Positions 54,050 to 62,712 of a DNA stretch of 64,000 nt are shown piece after piece. The stretch is from assembly GCA_963840725.1 (NCBI GenBank), contig CAWIZY010000003.1, positions 186,001-250,000 on the forward strand, read 5' to 3'. The stretch is from CAVWDU01 sp963840725 (GTDB lineage: Bacteria > Pseudomonadota > Gammaproteobacteria > Pseudomonadales > Halieaceae). How positions within the stretch are numbered: the first letter of the stretch is position 1; each line of letters begins with the position of its first letter. The notes under the pieces were generated by a model, which was not told the DNA's origin, did no database searches, and saw only the letters and a program-made list of their open reading frames with translations. Position numbers and translations under genes: made by a program.

Positions 54050-55654
54050 CTACTGACCACCAGCCGGTCGCAGACGCTGCTTCATCGCCGCATCCAGCTC
54101 GAGCATGGAATCAGCGATATCGGGAAGCTCCACCGCCACCGTTTGCTCCATCAAGTCGGCAATTTCCCGATTCATCGCCTCTGCAGCAGATTGGTCTGAC
54201 TCAAAAAATTCCGCCACCCAGTGCTGGGAGCGACCCAGGCTCTCGCGATACAGCACCTGGTTACCGGACATTAAAGCCACCTGTGCCTGCTCCAGCAACA
54301 TACGTAAATTCTGGCGCACCAGCCGCTCCCATTGAGGATCCATCAGTGCCTCGGCGGGCGTTTCCCGACGCCGCACCACCACGTAGGACGCCAGCTTATC
54401 CAGGGCCTCCTGGTAGCCCTGGCGCAGGCGACCCTGCCAGTCGTCGTTGGTCTGAGTTTCGACCACGGGCATTTCAGCATCGGGCAGTGCGAAAATCACC
54501 AATTGATCCACTTGATCAACCAGCGCTGCCAGGCGCACATAGTTACCCTCGATGTCTATCCGGGGCACTGCCCGAATACTGGCGAGATCGGATGCGATAG
54601 CACCCCGCACAGCCATCAGGCTGACGTCGTCCAGTTCACGCAATATATTGTCCGCACTGGTTAGCAGCGCCTGCGCAGCGGCTGTATCGCCGGTCATGAT
54701 CAAGCGCTGATTGGCGAGGCGTAACAGGTACTCCACCTCTGCCAGCAGCCATTTGTCACGATTGACGTCGGCGGACGGAGTGCCGGCACGCGCCGCAAGT
54801 TGTGCTGCCAGGGCCTGCAACTGTTGAGACTGCTCGGCGGCGCCGCTTTCCAGCACGGCCACCGCATCACTGACGGCGGCCTGTATGCGACTGTCGAGGC
54901 GCTCATCCAGTGCGTCCAGGTCCAGGTCGCCGGCTGCCACCCTCGCGGTGCCGTCTGCGGCCCGAAGCTCACCAGTGATGGACTCCAGCGAGGCGGTCTT
55001 GTCGCCCAAAGTATCTGTGCGCGTGGCCAGTGAAAGAGTCGTTTCCTCCAGCGAGCGGCTGGTTGACGCCAGGTCTGTAGTCGCGGACTCCAGGGACTGC
55101 AGCCGCTCAAACAATGCGGCTTCACGCTGGTGCGCCTCCATAAAAAACCAACCCGCCCCCGCCGCCAGCCCCAAGGCCAGCAGCAGGGCCAACCAGGCAA
55201 TTCCAGAGGAACCCGAACCCTGGTCGGCGGCAGTAGTGTGTTTCGACTCTCCCGCGGTGGCCAACTGGATTTCTTTGGCCCTGGCTTGCTCGGCCCTGAC
55301 TTGCTCGGCTTTAGCCTGTTCCGCCTTGGCCTGTTCCGCCTTGGCTTCCGGGGGCCGGCCTTCCGGGGGCCGGCCTTCCGGGGGCCGGCCTTCCGGGGTC
55401 TCTGGTTCCGGAGCTACGTCCGGCTCAGGGGGGACGTCATTGAGCCGTGCTGAAGCCGCCGCCTCATCCTCTTTGTGAGCCGACAGATGATCCGCGCCCG
55501 CACGCTGCACCGCAGACTGGCTGCCGGTATCCGCCGCCTCCTCAGGCTTCTCTTCACCTGGATCCGCCACGACAGCCGATTCGGTGGACTGCGGAGTGGC
55601 TTTATCGTCTTTCTGCCGCCCGTTTTTGCGGTTACTGTCTTTCCTATTGCTCAC
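54050..55654 (-). CDS. hemX: HemX family protein (uroporphyrinogen-III C-methyltransferase-like)
   Basis: A 534-residue HemX protein, a single-pass inner-membrane protein of the haem operon, despite its methyltransferase label. The charged cytoplasmic N-terminus of about 150 residues holds tandem repeats (EGRPP four times, then AKAEQ blocks), followed by the transmembrane helix WLALLLALGLAAGAGWFFM and a long periplasmic coiled coil. The C-terminal part (NRDKWLLAEVEYLLRLANQR) is the family core. It starts 11 bp inside hemD's end, so it is translationally coupled. Confidence 0.93.
   Translation of the reverse strand: MSNRKDSNRKNGRQKDDKATPQSTESAVVADPGEEKPEEAADTGSQSAVQRAGADHLSAHKEDEAAASARLNDVPPEPDVAPEPETPEGRPPEGRPPEGRPPEAKAEQAKAEQAKAEQVRAEQARAKEIQLATAGESKHTTAADQGSGSSGIAWLALLLALGLAAGAGWFFMEAHQREAALFERLQSLESATTDLASTSRSLEETTLSLATRTDTLGDKTASLESITGELRAADGTARVAAGDLDLDALDERLDSRIQAAVSDAVAVLESGAAEQSQQLQALAAQLAARAGTPSADVNRDKWLLAEVEYLLRLANQRLIMTGDTAAAQALLTSADNILRELDDVSLMAVRGAIASDLASIRAVPRIDIEGNYVRLAALVDQVDQLVIFALPDAEMPVVETQTNDDWQGRLRQGYQEALDKLASYVVVRRRETPAEALMDPQWERLVRQNLRMLLEQAQVALMSGNQVLYRESLGRSQHWVAEFFESDQSAAEAMNREIADLMEQTVAVELPDIADSMLELDAAMKQRLRPAGGQ
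55287..55400 (-). repeat. In-frame 15-bp tandem repeats inside hemX
   Basis: Two adjacent arrays of 15-bp units: about four units built on GGGGGCCGGCCTTCC (encoding EGRPP) and about four units encoding AKAEQ and close variants. Both keep the frame and lie in the cytoplasmic charged region of HemX, where length change is likely to be tolerated. Confidence 0.88.
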
Positions 55655-56429
55655 GCATCCTCTCCATTGCAGGGGCTTGCTCGGTCAGGGCGCGCAGCAT
55701 CGCCGCATCGGATGCATTATCTGCGGTGATCAAATGACCGAAACCAGCCGATTCAGCCTGTTCAGCAACGCGCCGTGAAGGCACCAGCAGTGTCAGTGAC
55801 TTCACGTTATGGGTTTCTTCTGGGCCGAGCAAACACAACAGGTTCGTCAGCCCATCGCCGCTACTGAGCAAAATAAGCTCGATTCCCCAGCGTTCTATTC
55901 GGGCGGCCAGTTCTCCCGCGGGCAGCGGGGGGCAGCGACGCCGATAACAAGCCAGCTCGGCGACCTCGGCGCCACGGCGCGACAATTCCTCTCGCAAGGT
56001 ATCTCGCCCACCCTCGCCCTTGACGATCAGCACCCGCTCGCCGGCCACTTCACGTAGAGATGGCAGGGCCAACAGGCTCTCGCTGGTCATTTCACCACCC
56101 GCCGACTGGGCTGTAACTCCGTAATCGGACAGTCTTCCAGCTGTCGCTTCACCCACGCCGTACCAGTTGAGCCCAACCGGTAATTGCGGCCAGTAGTCCT
56201 CAATTCTGGCCATGCCATGACGCACGGCATTGCCACTGATAAAAATGATGTGCTGGAACCGGTCCAGTTCCAGCAGCAATCCCCGCTGTGCCGGGTCCAG
56301 TTCTGCCAATGGCTCCAACTCCAACAGAGCCTGATGATGGGTCTCATAACCGGCTTCACGCAGCCCCTGACACAGTGCCAGCTCCTGCCCCTGCGGACGG
56401 GTGACCAGTACGGACTTAGGCGTCGGCAT
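55644..56429 (-). CDS. hemD: Uroporphyrinogen-III synthase
   Basis: HemD cyclises hydroxymethylbilane to uroporphyrinogen III, inverting ring D. The 261-residue protein is weakly conserved, as usual, but recognisable from the start KSVLVTRPQGQELALCQGL and the segments NWYGVGEATAGRL and GERVLIVKGEGGRDTL. The ATG at 56429 is used; the frame runs back into hemC. It overlaps hemC by 14 bp and hemX by 11 bp. Confidence 0.9.
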   Translation of the reverse strand: MPTPKSVLVTRPQGQELALCQGLREAGYETHHQALLELEPLAELDPAQRGLLLELDRFQHIIFISGNAVRHGMARIEDYWPQLPVGLNWYGVGEATAGRLSDYGVTAQSAGGEMTSESLLALPSLREVAGERVLIVKGEGGRDTLREELSRRGAEVAELACYRRRCPPLPAGELAARIERWGIELILLSSGDGLTNLLCLLGPEETHNVKSLTLLVPSRRVAEQAESAGFGHLITADNASDAAMLRALTEQAPAMERMREQ

Positions 56430-57348
56430 AGACCGCGGCGAGAATGTCGGCCGCTCCCATGCCCAACAATTGCTCGGCGACATCGATGCCCAGTGGACCC
56501 GCTTGCTCAGCCGCCGCCCGGGCCTCTGCCCGCAAAATACGGCTGCCATCAGGACTGCCCACCAGACCCCGCAGCCACAACTCCTGGCCGTCTGCTGACA
56601 ATTCTGCATAGCAGGCTATCGGCACCTGGCACCCACCCTGCAGTCGCTGGTTCATCGCCCGTTCGGCAGTGACGCGACAGGCCGTTGGCCCATGGTGCAG
56701 GGCCTGCAATAACTCCAACGTGTCACTGTCATGGGTACGCAGTTCGATGCCGACGGCGCCCTGTCCGCCCGCAGGCAGTGAGTCGGTCACTGCCAGACGC
56801 TCACGAATGCGCTCCCCATACCCAGCCGGACCAGTCCCGCGCTGGCCAGAATAATGCCGTCGTATTGGCCATCATCCAATTTGCGCAAGCGCTATTCACG
56901 TTGCCACGCAGAAATTTCACCGTAAGATCCGGCCGACGCTCGCGCAATTGGCATTCCCGCCGCAGACTGGAGGTTCCAACCACGGCATTCTCCGGCAAAT
57001 CCTCAAGAGCGGCATAGCGATTGCTTACGAAGGCGTCACTGGGATCCTCACGTTCGCAGATCACCCCCAGCCCGAGTCCCTGGGGAAACTCCATCGGTAC
57101 ATCCTTCATAGAGTGCACGCGATGTCAGCATTGCCCTCTAGCCGTGCGGTTTCGAGTTCTTTCACAAACAGACCCTTGCCGCCCACTTTGGCCAGGGGCA
57201 CATCGAGCACCTGGTCGCCACGGGATGTCATTCCCAGCAGTTTCACGTCAAGGTCGGGATACGCCCTGCGCAGTTCGCTTTCGACAAACCTGGCTTGCCA
57301 GAGAGCCAGTGGGCTTTCCCTCGTAGCAATAGTGAGTGTTCGTGACAT
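56416..57348 (-). CDS. hemC: Hydroxymethylbilane synthase (porphobilinogen deaminase), three frameshifts
   Basis: HemC joins four porphobilinogens on a dipyrromethane cofactor. All conserved parts are present but in three frames: TIATRESPLALWQARFVE from ATG 57348, VHSMKDVPMEFPQGLG and VVGTSSLRRECQLRERRPDL, then DSLPAGGQGAVGIELR. Three single-base deletions explain it: GCG(G)TG at about 57118, AAT(A)CGCG at about 56893, and a G-run of four (expected five) at 56814-56817. The cofactor-binding cysteine lies in GGCQVPIACYAEL. Corrected, it is about 310 residues, normal for HemC. Three errors in 300 bp fit poor sequence better than loss of an essential gene. Confidence 0.88.
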
Positions 57349-57425
57349 AAATTATTTCCCCGGAGTGCGCCGCGATTATATCAGCAGCAACACAAGACGG
57401 CGATATACCTCAGCCGGATCGCGGC

Positions 57426-57972
57426 TCAGGCGCGCTGGAGCAAACGCTGCTTGACCTCAGCCAGGTGGCGACGGCTGATTGCCGGTCGTTGCTCAACACC
57501 GCTTAGCTCAACCTGCCATCCCGAGCGCGCATCGCGCTGCAATCAGACGATATGGGCCAGGGCCACCAGCGCGTTGCGGTGGACCCGCACAAACGCATCG
57601 CCGTAGGCCTGTTCCAGTTCTTTCAGGCTCTCCTGCAACACCAGCTCCCGCTCTGGGCTGACTGCAGTGACGTATTTCTGCTCCGCCAGAAAACAGCGCA
57701 CAGCGTCCAGGGCAAGGGTTTCCACGCCGCGATGGGTGAGGCTGCTAACCAGACGCGAGCCGCTTGTCTCTGCATTCAGGGCGGCCAGTTGGAGGCGATT
57801 GATGCGGGATGCCTTCGCCAGCGCATCCTGCAACTCCACGAGCCGGACCGGCTTCAGCAGATAGTCGACGGCATGATGGCGCAAAGCCTGCAGGGCAAAG
57901 TCGTCGCAGGCGGTGCAAAAGATAATCGCCGGGGGCTGTGCCAGTTGGTCCAATGATGCTGCGACCTCCAGG
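57426..57972 (-). pseudogene. AlgR-type LytTR response regulator, truncated, frameshifted and interrupted by a stop
   Basis: Upstream of hemC, as algR is in Pseudomonas. Seen: the receiver end VAASLDQLAQPPAIIFCTAC with HHAVDYLLKPVRLVEL (Lys of the receiver), then the LytTR DNA-binding domain (VRCFLAEQKYVTAVSPEREL; DAFVRVHRNALVAL). A TGA at 57543-57545 interrupts the frame, yet it goes on for 38 further codons (DARSGWQVELSGVEQRPAIS...) to the stop at 57426, so the TGA is probably a point error or mutation. The receiver start, with its phosphorylated Asp, is missing: the sequence runs straight into ispG at about 57972, with a phase shift at the join. Confidence 0.82.
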
Positions 57973-57985
57973 GTGAACTGCCCCG
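57965..57985. other. Junction of two unrelated gene fragments (algR | ispG)
   Basis: To the left, minus-strand algR reads cleanly into VAASLDQL; to the right, plus-strand ispG reads VNCPGESKQANIG. Neither gene continues across. The join lies within about 10 bp of 57972 and has no repeat, tRNA or integrase beside it. An assembly chimera or an illegitimate recombination breakpoint is the likely cause. Confidence 0.75.
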
Positions 57986-58157
57986 GCGAGAGCAAGCAGG
58001 CCAACATCGGCATCAGTCTGCCCGGCACCGGAAGCACCCGTCGGCACCTGTCTATGTCGACGGGGAGAAGGTCACGACGCTGAAGGGAGCGGGTATCGCC
58101 GACCGATTCAAGCAGATGGTCGATGACTATGTCATCGAAAAATACGCTGCACGCTGA
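57971..58157 (+). pseudogene. C-terminal fragment of ispG (4-hydroxy-3-methylbut-2-enyl diphosphate synthase)
   Basis: IspG is the [4Fe-4S] enzyme of the MEP isoprenoid pathway. Only the last about 60 residues are present: VNCPGESKQANIGISLPGTG (the conserved cluster-region end), then, after one or two base shifts near 58035, APVYVDGEKVTTLKGAGIAD and RFKQMVDDYVIEKYAAR, ending at TGA 58155. The 5' about 80 percent is missing at the junction. The LPGTG form of this segment is usual in some alpha-, beta- and gammaproteobacteria. Confidence 0.82.
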
Positions 58158-58313
58158 GCGGGCGTTGAACGTACCATCCGCACGGTAACCGTGCCCAGAC
58201 TGCCAACATGCCGCCGAGCCCGCAATTGACGCGCATCGTCGCGGGGCTCACCTCGAACCGCGTGTCGTCGGCTGCGGCCGATTGCACCCCTTTCACCCAC
58301 AAGGAGTCGATCC

Positions 58314-58818
58314 ATGCTAAAAAAGTCCCTATTCAAAATGGCGTTACCGATTTGCGCCGTGGCAGCGCTGACAGCGGGTCCGGCGTCCGCGGAGGACCCC
58401 ATGATGGTCTCCATGAAGCGCCTGTCGCTGGAAACCGCCCAGCGAATCGCCCAGGGCGCGATCGACGCGTGCCGCGAGAAGGGCATCCAGATCGGCGTCA
58501 CCGTCGTCGATCCGCGACGGCGTGATCCAGACCCAGCTGCGTGACACCATCGCCTCGCCGATTACGATCCCGATCAGCTTCAAGAAGGCCTATACGGCGG
58601 TCAACTTCAACGCCGATACCTGGCGCTTGGTGAACGTGCGGAACCCCATCGGCCGGTTCGACTTTTTGGTCATGTCCGCCGGCGGCGCCGTGGTGCAAGT
58701 GGGCGGCGCACTGGTCGGTGGCGTCGGCGTCAGTGGCGCCCCCTCCGGTGAGACCGACGAGGAGTGTGCCAAGGCTGGCGTCACCGCGGTGCAGGACGAC
58801 CTTGAGATGGCCATGTAA
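58314..58818 (+). CDS. GlcG/HbpS family haem-binding-like protein, exported, one frameshift
   Basis: A small exported protein of the GlcG/HbpS fold. The first 26 residues are a signal peptide (MLKKSLFKMALPICAVAALTAG); AAGGAG precedes the ATG at 58314. The family core MKRLSLETAQRIAQGAIDA and IQIGVTVVD stops being coding at an extra C near 58513, after which VIQTQLRDTIASPITIPISF, then MSAGGAVVQVGGALVGGVGV and SGETDEECAKAG follow in the next frame to TAA 58818. Corrected length is about 167 residues. It may bind haem or a small molecule; unproven. Confidence 0.78.
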
Positions 58819-58836
58819 GAGACGAGTCGACAGCGC

Positions 58837-59094
58837 ATGACCAAGACCGAGCTGCTCGAACTGATTGTCGATATCTTGCGCCACTACGGCTATGTCGATG
58901 CCCGCGGAATGGGGGTGCCCCCAAGATCGTCCCATTGCTCATCAAGCATAATGGGGTTGCGCCCGAGTTTGAAGTCACGGAAGACTACGTCCTGGTGGCG
59001 ATATGGCTCAAGGCGCTCCGGAGAACGATTCACGGATCGCGATATACGCGGCTTCTATAGGCTCTACGAGGAGCGGTTCGTTCATTTACATTGA
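58837..59094 (+). pseudogene. Small gene broken by two frame shifts, function unknown
   Basis: Three coding-like stretches follow one another in different frames: TKTELLELIVDILRHYGYVD, then (from about 58912) APKIVPLLIKHNGVAPEFEV and TEDYVLVAIWLKALR, then (from about 59020) SGERFTDRDIRGFYRLYEER to a stop at 59092-59094. Joined, they make an about 85-residue protein. I recognise no family. It lies 18 bp behind the GlcG-like gene. Confidence 0.5.
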
Positions 59095-59684
59095 TTCGAT
59101 CTTTTCCTCGATCCTGACTGCCGGCGGCTCACCACCTTTGCCCGCGGCGAGTGGTCCGTCTCCGCTTCCGCGTCCGCGATCTACGACAGCACATCGACGG
59201 CCTTAGCGTGGGTCGGGCCTCCTGCCTATGAAGCGCCTGCGGATCCAATGGCCTGACTAAGGCGATTTCTGTGACTTTCATACCATCTGACGTGTCTTGA
59301 CCCGCCCTCCATGTCGGGCTGGCGGCCACATAGCTTCTATGCTCCCGCCAGGCCCTCCTTAACGCAAAGGTGCAGGGTCAAGGTAGGCCAAGGGTAGACG
59401 CGCCCTGAGCCACGGTTGCCTAGTCGACTAATTTGGCCGAGCAATCCGGCGGCGATGCCGATAGGCGTCGTCGCCGGCCTACCCGGCCGTGGACGCCAGC
59501 CTCACTGCGCGCCGGGAAAGTAGAGCCTGCGCCAGCTGATTCTTTAGCTGGGGGCGGATGGCGTCGCTGACCACGCGCAGGGCCTCATGCTGGTTGACTA
59601 GCCGGCGTTGGATGCGTCCCGAAGGCACCGCCTCTCAGGACGTTAGCGAAAGCGATCAACATGATGTCGCCGAGCTCTGCCGGT
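59095..59684. other. Region without an identified gene
   Basis: 590 bases with no confident gene. The minus strand from about 59600 to 59490 reads NQHEALRVVSDAIRPQL and KNQLAQALLSRRAVRLAST, which looks like a fragment of a helical coding region, but I cannot place it, and it is short and unanchored. Frame shifts here would hide a real gene. Confidence 0.4.
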
Positions 59685-59999
59685 TCACCTCGTCTGAAAT
59701 AGTTGACGACATCCATTTTGGCGATGGAGGACACCGATTGATGTCGGACGCCGCCGGGAGCTTATCAGGTAGAAGATCACGTGGGAGCCCTGGGGATAGC
59801 AGTAGCAGCGCGGCTCGATCTCGGGGCGCGGTTTTCCAAGCAGTGGATTCTCGGCGAGCCAAGTGAAGCGGCAGTAGAGGCTTCGCATATACAAGACCCT
59901 CTTTTTCGGGCCCCAAATCCGCTTGGTGTGCGAGGCGATTGACGTCAGGTCTCGCTTCGCCCTCGGTGTGATGCGGAAGGCTAGTCTCCTGCCGGTCAA
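59685..59999 (-). CDS. parE: ParE/RelE family toxin
   Basis: A 104-residue type II toxin of the ParE/RelE fold. The family pattern is seen in FRITPRAKRDLTSIASHT (N-terminal helix), WLAENPLLGKPRPEIEPRC and QGSHVIFYLISS, ending in the IGVLHRQ strand. After HRQ the phase shifts at the AAAA run (about 59718): MDVVNYF, the normal end, is in the other frame, so the printed C-terminus QNGCRQLFQTR is probably wrong. The start is TTG 59999, overlapping the parD stop. It likely poisons DNA gyrase or cuts mRNA, but the target is not known. Confidence 0.8.
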   Translation of the reverse strand: MTGRRLAFRITPRAKRDLTSIASHTKRIWGPKKRVLYMRSLYCRFTWLAENPLLGKPRPEIEPRCYCYPQGSHVIFYLISSRRRPTSIGVLHRQNGCRQLFQTR

Positions 60000-60254
60000 T
60001 CACGGTCCCTGGTTTGGTCGGCTTCTGCCAAGATTGCGTCGATTGAGTATCATCGACGAAGTCGCCAGCATCGGCCTCGGCGACACCCTCGGCCAGGTGG
60101 GCGTGTAGTCGGGTCAGCTTCTCATCATGGGCTTCGAGCTGGCGCAACCGCACGCCTAAATGACCTCGGTCGCCGAGGCATAGCGCCCGGTCACGACCTG
60201 ATCGTCGATGAATGTCTGCCAGTGCTCGTCGAGGAAAAAGCGGGTCGCAGTCAT
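59996..60254 (-). CDS. parD: ParD-type antitoxin, two frameshifts
   Basis: From ATG 60254 the frame reads TATRFFLDEHWQTFIDDQVV and SATEVI, the ParD ribbon-helix-helix N-terminus, then hits TAG. One missing base near 60155 restores GVRLRQLEAHDEKLTRLHAH; a second near 60056 (GATGAT-ACTC) restores DDYSIDAILAEADQTRDRD, the toxin-binding tail, ending TGA 59996-59998. That stop overlaps the parE TTG, the usual coupling of a parDE pair. Corrected length is about 85 residues. Confidence 0.75.
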
Positions 60255-60416
60255 GGATGACACCTCGTTCTTGCGTCTGCGCCGATGGTATCAAAACGCG
60301 CCGCGCGCGGCGCCATCACGCTGAGCGCGCGGAGCGACACGACGACCGGAGCAGAGGTTGCTCCAGAACAAATAGGGACAGTGCGACCGGGCCAGGCCGC
60401 GTATATCGGACGCCGA

Positions 60417-61847
60417 TCAGCGCTTCTTCGGCGCGATCAGGTCCGTGATCGAGCCATGCGCCATCTCGGCGGCGAAGCAGATGGTCTCGTTCAGCGTCGG
60501 GTGGGGGTGGATGGTCATACCGATGTCTTCCATGTCCGCGCCCATCTCCAGTGCCAGCACGGTCTCGCCGATCAGCTCGCCGGCGTTGGGTCCGACGATG
60601 CCGGCGCCGAGGATGCGCTTGGTCTCGGGATCGAACAGCAGCTTGGTCAGGCCCTCGTCGCGATGGATGCCGAGAGCGCGGCCGCTGGCGGCCCAGGGGA
60701 AGACGCCCTTTTCATAGGCGATGTCCTTGGCCTTGGCCTCGGTCTCGGTCAGCCCCATCCAGGCGACCTCCGGGTCGGTGTAGGCCACCGACGGGATGGT
60801 CAGCGGATCGAACAGGGCCGGCTCGCCGGCGATGACCTCGGCGGCCACCTTGCCTTCATGGGTGGCCTTGTGCGCCAACATCGGATTACCGACCACGTCG
60901 CCGATGGCGAAGATGTTCGGCACGTTGGTGCGCATGTGTTGATCCACGGGGATGAAGCCGCGCTCGTCCACCTTGACCCCGGCCGCCTCCGCGTTGATGA
61001 GCTTGCCGTTGGGCCGGCGGCCGACCGCCACCAACACCTTGTCGTAGCTGGCCTCGCCGGCGTGCTTGCCGTCGAACACCACCTTGATGCCGTCTGATGT
61101 CGCGTCCATGCTGGCGACCTTGGTCTCGAGCATGATCTTGTCGTAGCGCTTCTTGACGACCTTCTCGAAGGCCCGCACCAGGTCCGGATCGGCACCCGGC
61201 ATCAGCTGGTTCTGCAGCTCGACGACATCGATCTTGGCGCCCAGGGCGCTGTAGACGCTTGCCATCTCCAGGCCGATGATGCCGCCACCCACCACCAGCA
61301 TGCGCTCCGGGATGCCGTCGATCTCCAGCGCGCCGGTGGAATCGATGACGCGGGGGTCGTCGTGGGGGAAACCAGGGATACGCACCGGGCTGGAGCCGCA
61401 CGCGATGATGCAGTGATCGAACGTAACCGACACCTTGCCGTCGCGGACGTCGACGCCGATGCGGTTGGGTGCCTCGAAGCGGCCGATGCCTTGCACGATC
61501 TCGACCTTGCGCTGCTTGGCCAGCGCGGCGAGGCCGCCGGTGAGCTTCTTGACCACCTTGTCCTTGCCCGCGCGCATCTTGTCCAGGTCAATTTCTGGCG
61601 GCGCGAAGGTCACGCCCATGGCGCCCATGGTCTTGGCCTCTTCGATGATGGCCGCGGTGTGCAGCAGCGCCTTCGATGGGATGCAGCCAACATTGAGGCA
61701 GACACCGCCGAGGGCCGGGTAGCGCTCGATCATGACCACCCGCAGACCGAGGTCGGCGGCGCGAAAGGCAGCGGTGTAGCCGCCGGGGCCAGCGCCCAAC
61801 ACGACGACTTGGGCGCGGAGTTCTTTGCTGGGAGCGGTGTCGCTCAT
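60417..61847 (-). CDS. lpdA: Dihydrolipoyl dehydrogenase (E3)
   Basis: E3 reoxidises the lipoyl arms of pyruvate and 2-oxoglutarate dehydrogenases, passing electrons to NAD. FAD motif VVLGAGPGGYTAAFRAADLG at the N-terminus, redox pair GGVCLNVGCIPSKALLH near residue 50, NAD motif LVVGGGIIGLEMASVYSALG, and the C-terminal base HPHPTLNE near 447. The ATG at 61847 has GGGGA upstream. 476 residues, typical. It lies downstream of the E2 gene (aceF) with vapBC between them. Confidence 0.95.
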   Translation of the reverse strand: MSDTAPSKELRAQVVVLGAGPGGYTAAFRAADLGLRVVMIERYPALGGVCLNVGCIPSKALLHTAAIIEEAKTMGAMGVTFAPPEIDLDKMRAGKDKVVKKLTGGLAALAKQRKVEIVQGIGRFEAPNRIGVDVRDGKVSVTFDHCIIACGSSPVRIPGFPHDDPRVIDSTGALEIDGIPERMLVVGGGIIGLEMASVYSALGAKIDVVELQNQLMPGADPDLVRAFEKVVKKRYDKIMLETKVASMDATSDGIKVVFDGKHAGEASYDKVLVAVGRRPNGKLINAEAAGVKVDERGFIPVDQHMRTNVPNIFAIGDVVGNPMLAHKATHEGKVAAEVIAGEPALFDPLTIPSVAYTDPEVAWMGLTETEAKAKDIAYEKGVFPWAASGRALGIHRDEGLTKLLFDPETKRILGAGIVGPNAGELIGETVLALEMGADMEDIGMTIHPHPTLNETICFAAEMAHGSITDLIAPKKR

Positions 61848-61932
61848 GTTTGTCCCCAAACAAGTGGTTTCTGGTCAGTGGTGGATCGTATATCGGTCAA
61901 GGACCCCGGGACTCGGAGCCTTTGTCGCGGGC

Positions 61933-62394
61933 CTAACCGCAATTTTCGAGCAACTCGCGCAAGTACGGATCGGTATCGACGAAAGGGCTGACGATGCGAA
62001 CACCCTCAACGATTTGGCCAGCGTTGAGATCCTCAGACAACAACAGGTCTGCACCAGAGCGTGTCGCCGCCGCGACGATCAGCGCGTCCCAAAATGACAG
62101 CTGATTTCGCTCTTGCACCTCCGATGCCTGCAAGACCGTCTCGCAGGAGATGGGCTCGATATGCCAAGCGCAATAGTCTCGCACGATTCCGCGGGCGCGA
62201 GCCGCCGTTAGCGGCTGCGGTATCTTGCGGGTGACGTTGACGTAGAACTCTTGCAGCACTTGCGTACTGAGAAATCCGCCGCCTCGTTGCCACAGGCATC
62301 GTAGCAATGCTGCCGCCGCCTGGTGCCGCGAGCCGGCGGTCTTGTCGTATCCGTAGATCAGTACGTTGGTGTCAACGAAGGGCTTCGCGGTCAT
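61933..62394 (-). CDS. vapC: VapC-type PIN domain ribonuclease toxin
   Basis: A 153-residue PIN-domain RNase, expected to cut tRNA or rRNA. The acidic residues are in place: D8 in FVDTNVLIYGYD, Glu in LQEFYVNV near 47, Asp in SFWDALIVAAA near 108, Asp in LLLSEDLNAG near 126. ATG 62394 has GGGA upstream, and overlaps the vapB end by 23 bp, so translation is coupled. It belongs to the VapBC pair between aceF and lpdA. Confidence 0.9.
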   Translation of the reverse strand: MTAKPFVDTNVLIYGYDKTAGSRHQAAAALLRCLWQRGGGFLSTQVLQEFYVNVTRKIPQPLTAARARGIVRDYCAWHIEPISCETVLQASEVQERNQLSFWDALIVAAATRSGADLLLSEDLNAGQIVEGVRIVSPFVDTDPYLRELLENCG

Positions 62395-62614
62395 GCAGTT
62401 CATCCCGGGGCAGGGTCCGTCCGCCGAGGTCGAATCCTTGATCAAGGTCGGCAAGGGCGTGTCGCTTGGCTGCCTCAAAGCCCTCGCTCTGCTCGACGAT
62501 GCGCGTGAGTTCGGCGCTGAGCATCGCGCTAATGGACGTGGCGCGTTCGGCTGCGATCAAGCGCAGTTTGACGACCAGCGCCTTATCCAACGCAACCGTA
62601 ATATTCTGCCGCAT
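62372..62614 (-). CDS. vapB: Ribbon-helix-helix antitoxin (VapB/CopG type)
   Basis: An 80-residue antitoxin whose N-terminus RQNITVALDKALVVKLRLIA and ATSISAMLSAELTRIVEQ match the ribbon-helix-helix DNA-binding fold. The C-terminal half (LDQGFDLGGRTLPRDELHD) is the part expected to wrap the VapC toxin. It lies directly upstream of vapC on the same strand, with a 23-bp overlap. Confidence 0.85.
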   Translation of the reverse strand: MRQNITVALDKALVVKLRLIAAERATSISAMLSAELTRIVEQSEGFEAAKRHALADLDQGFDLGGRTLPRDELHDREALR

Positions 62615-62712
62615 GGTCGAAGGTCATCCAGGAAATTCACACGTGCCGTACGTGTAGCACGCGCCATTAGAGCTGTCAACGCATCGACCTGAGCGATAAA
62701 CCCGCTCGCCTT

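Noticed and set aside
57543..57545. Selenocysteine at the TGA of algR
   Set aside because: No SECIS-like hairpin directly after the TGA and LytTR regulators are not selenoproteins.
60285..61097. Plus-strand frame opposite lpdA
   Set aside because: Antisense of a strongly conserved E3 gene, rich in His/Gly/Asp as expected for a shadow.
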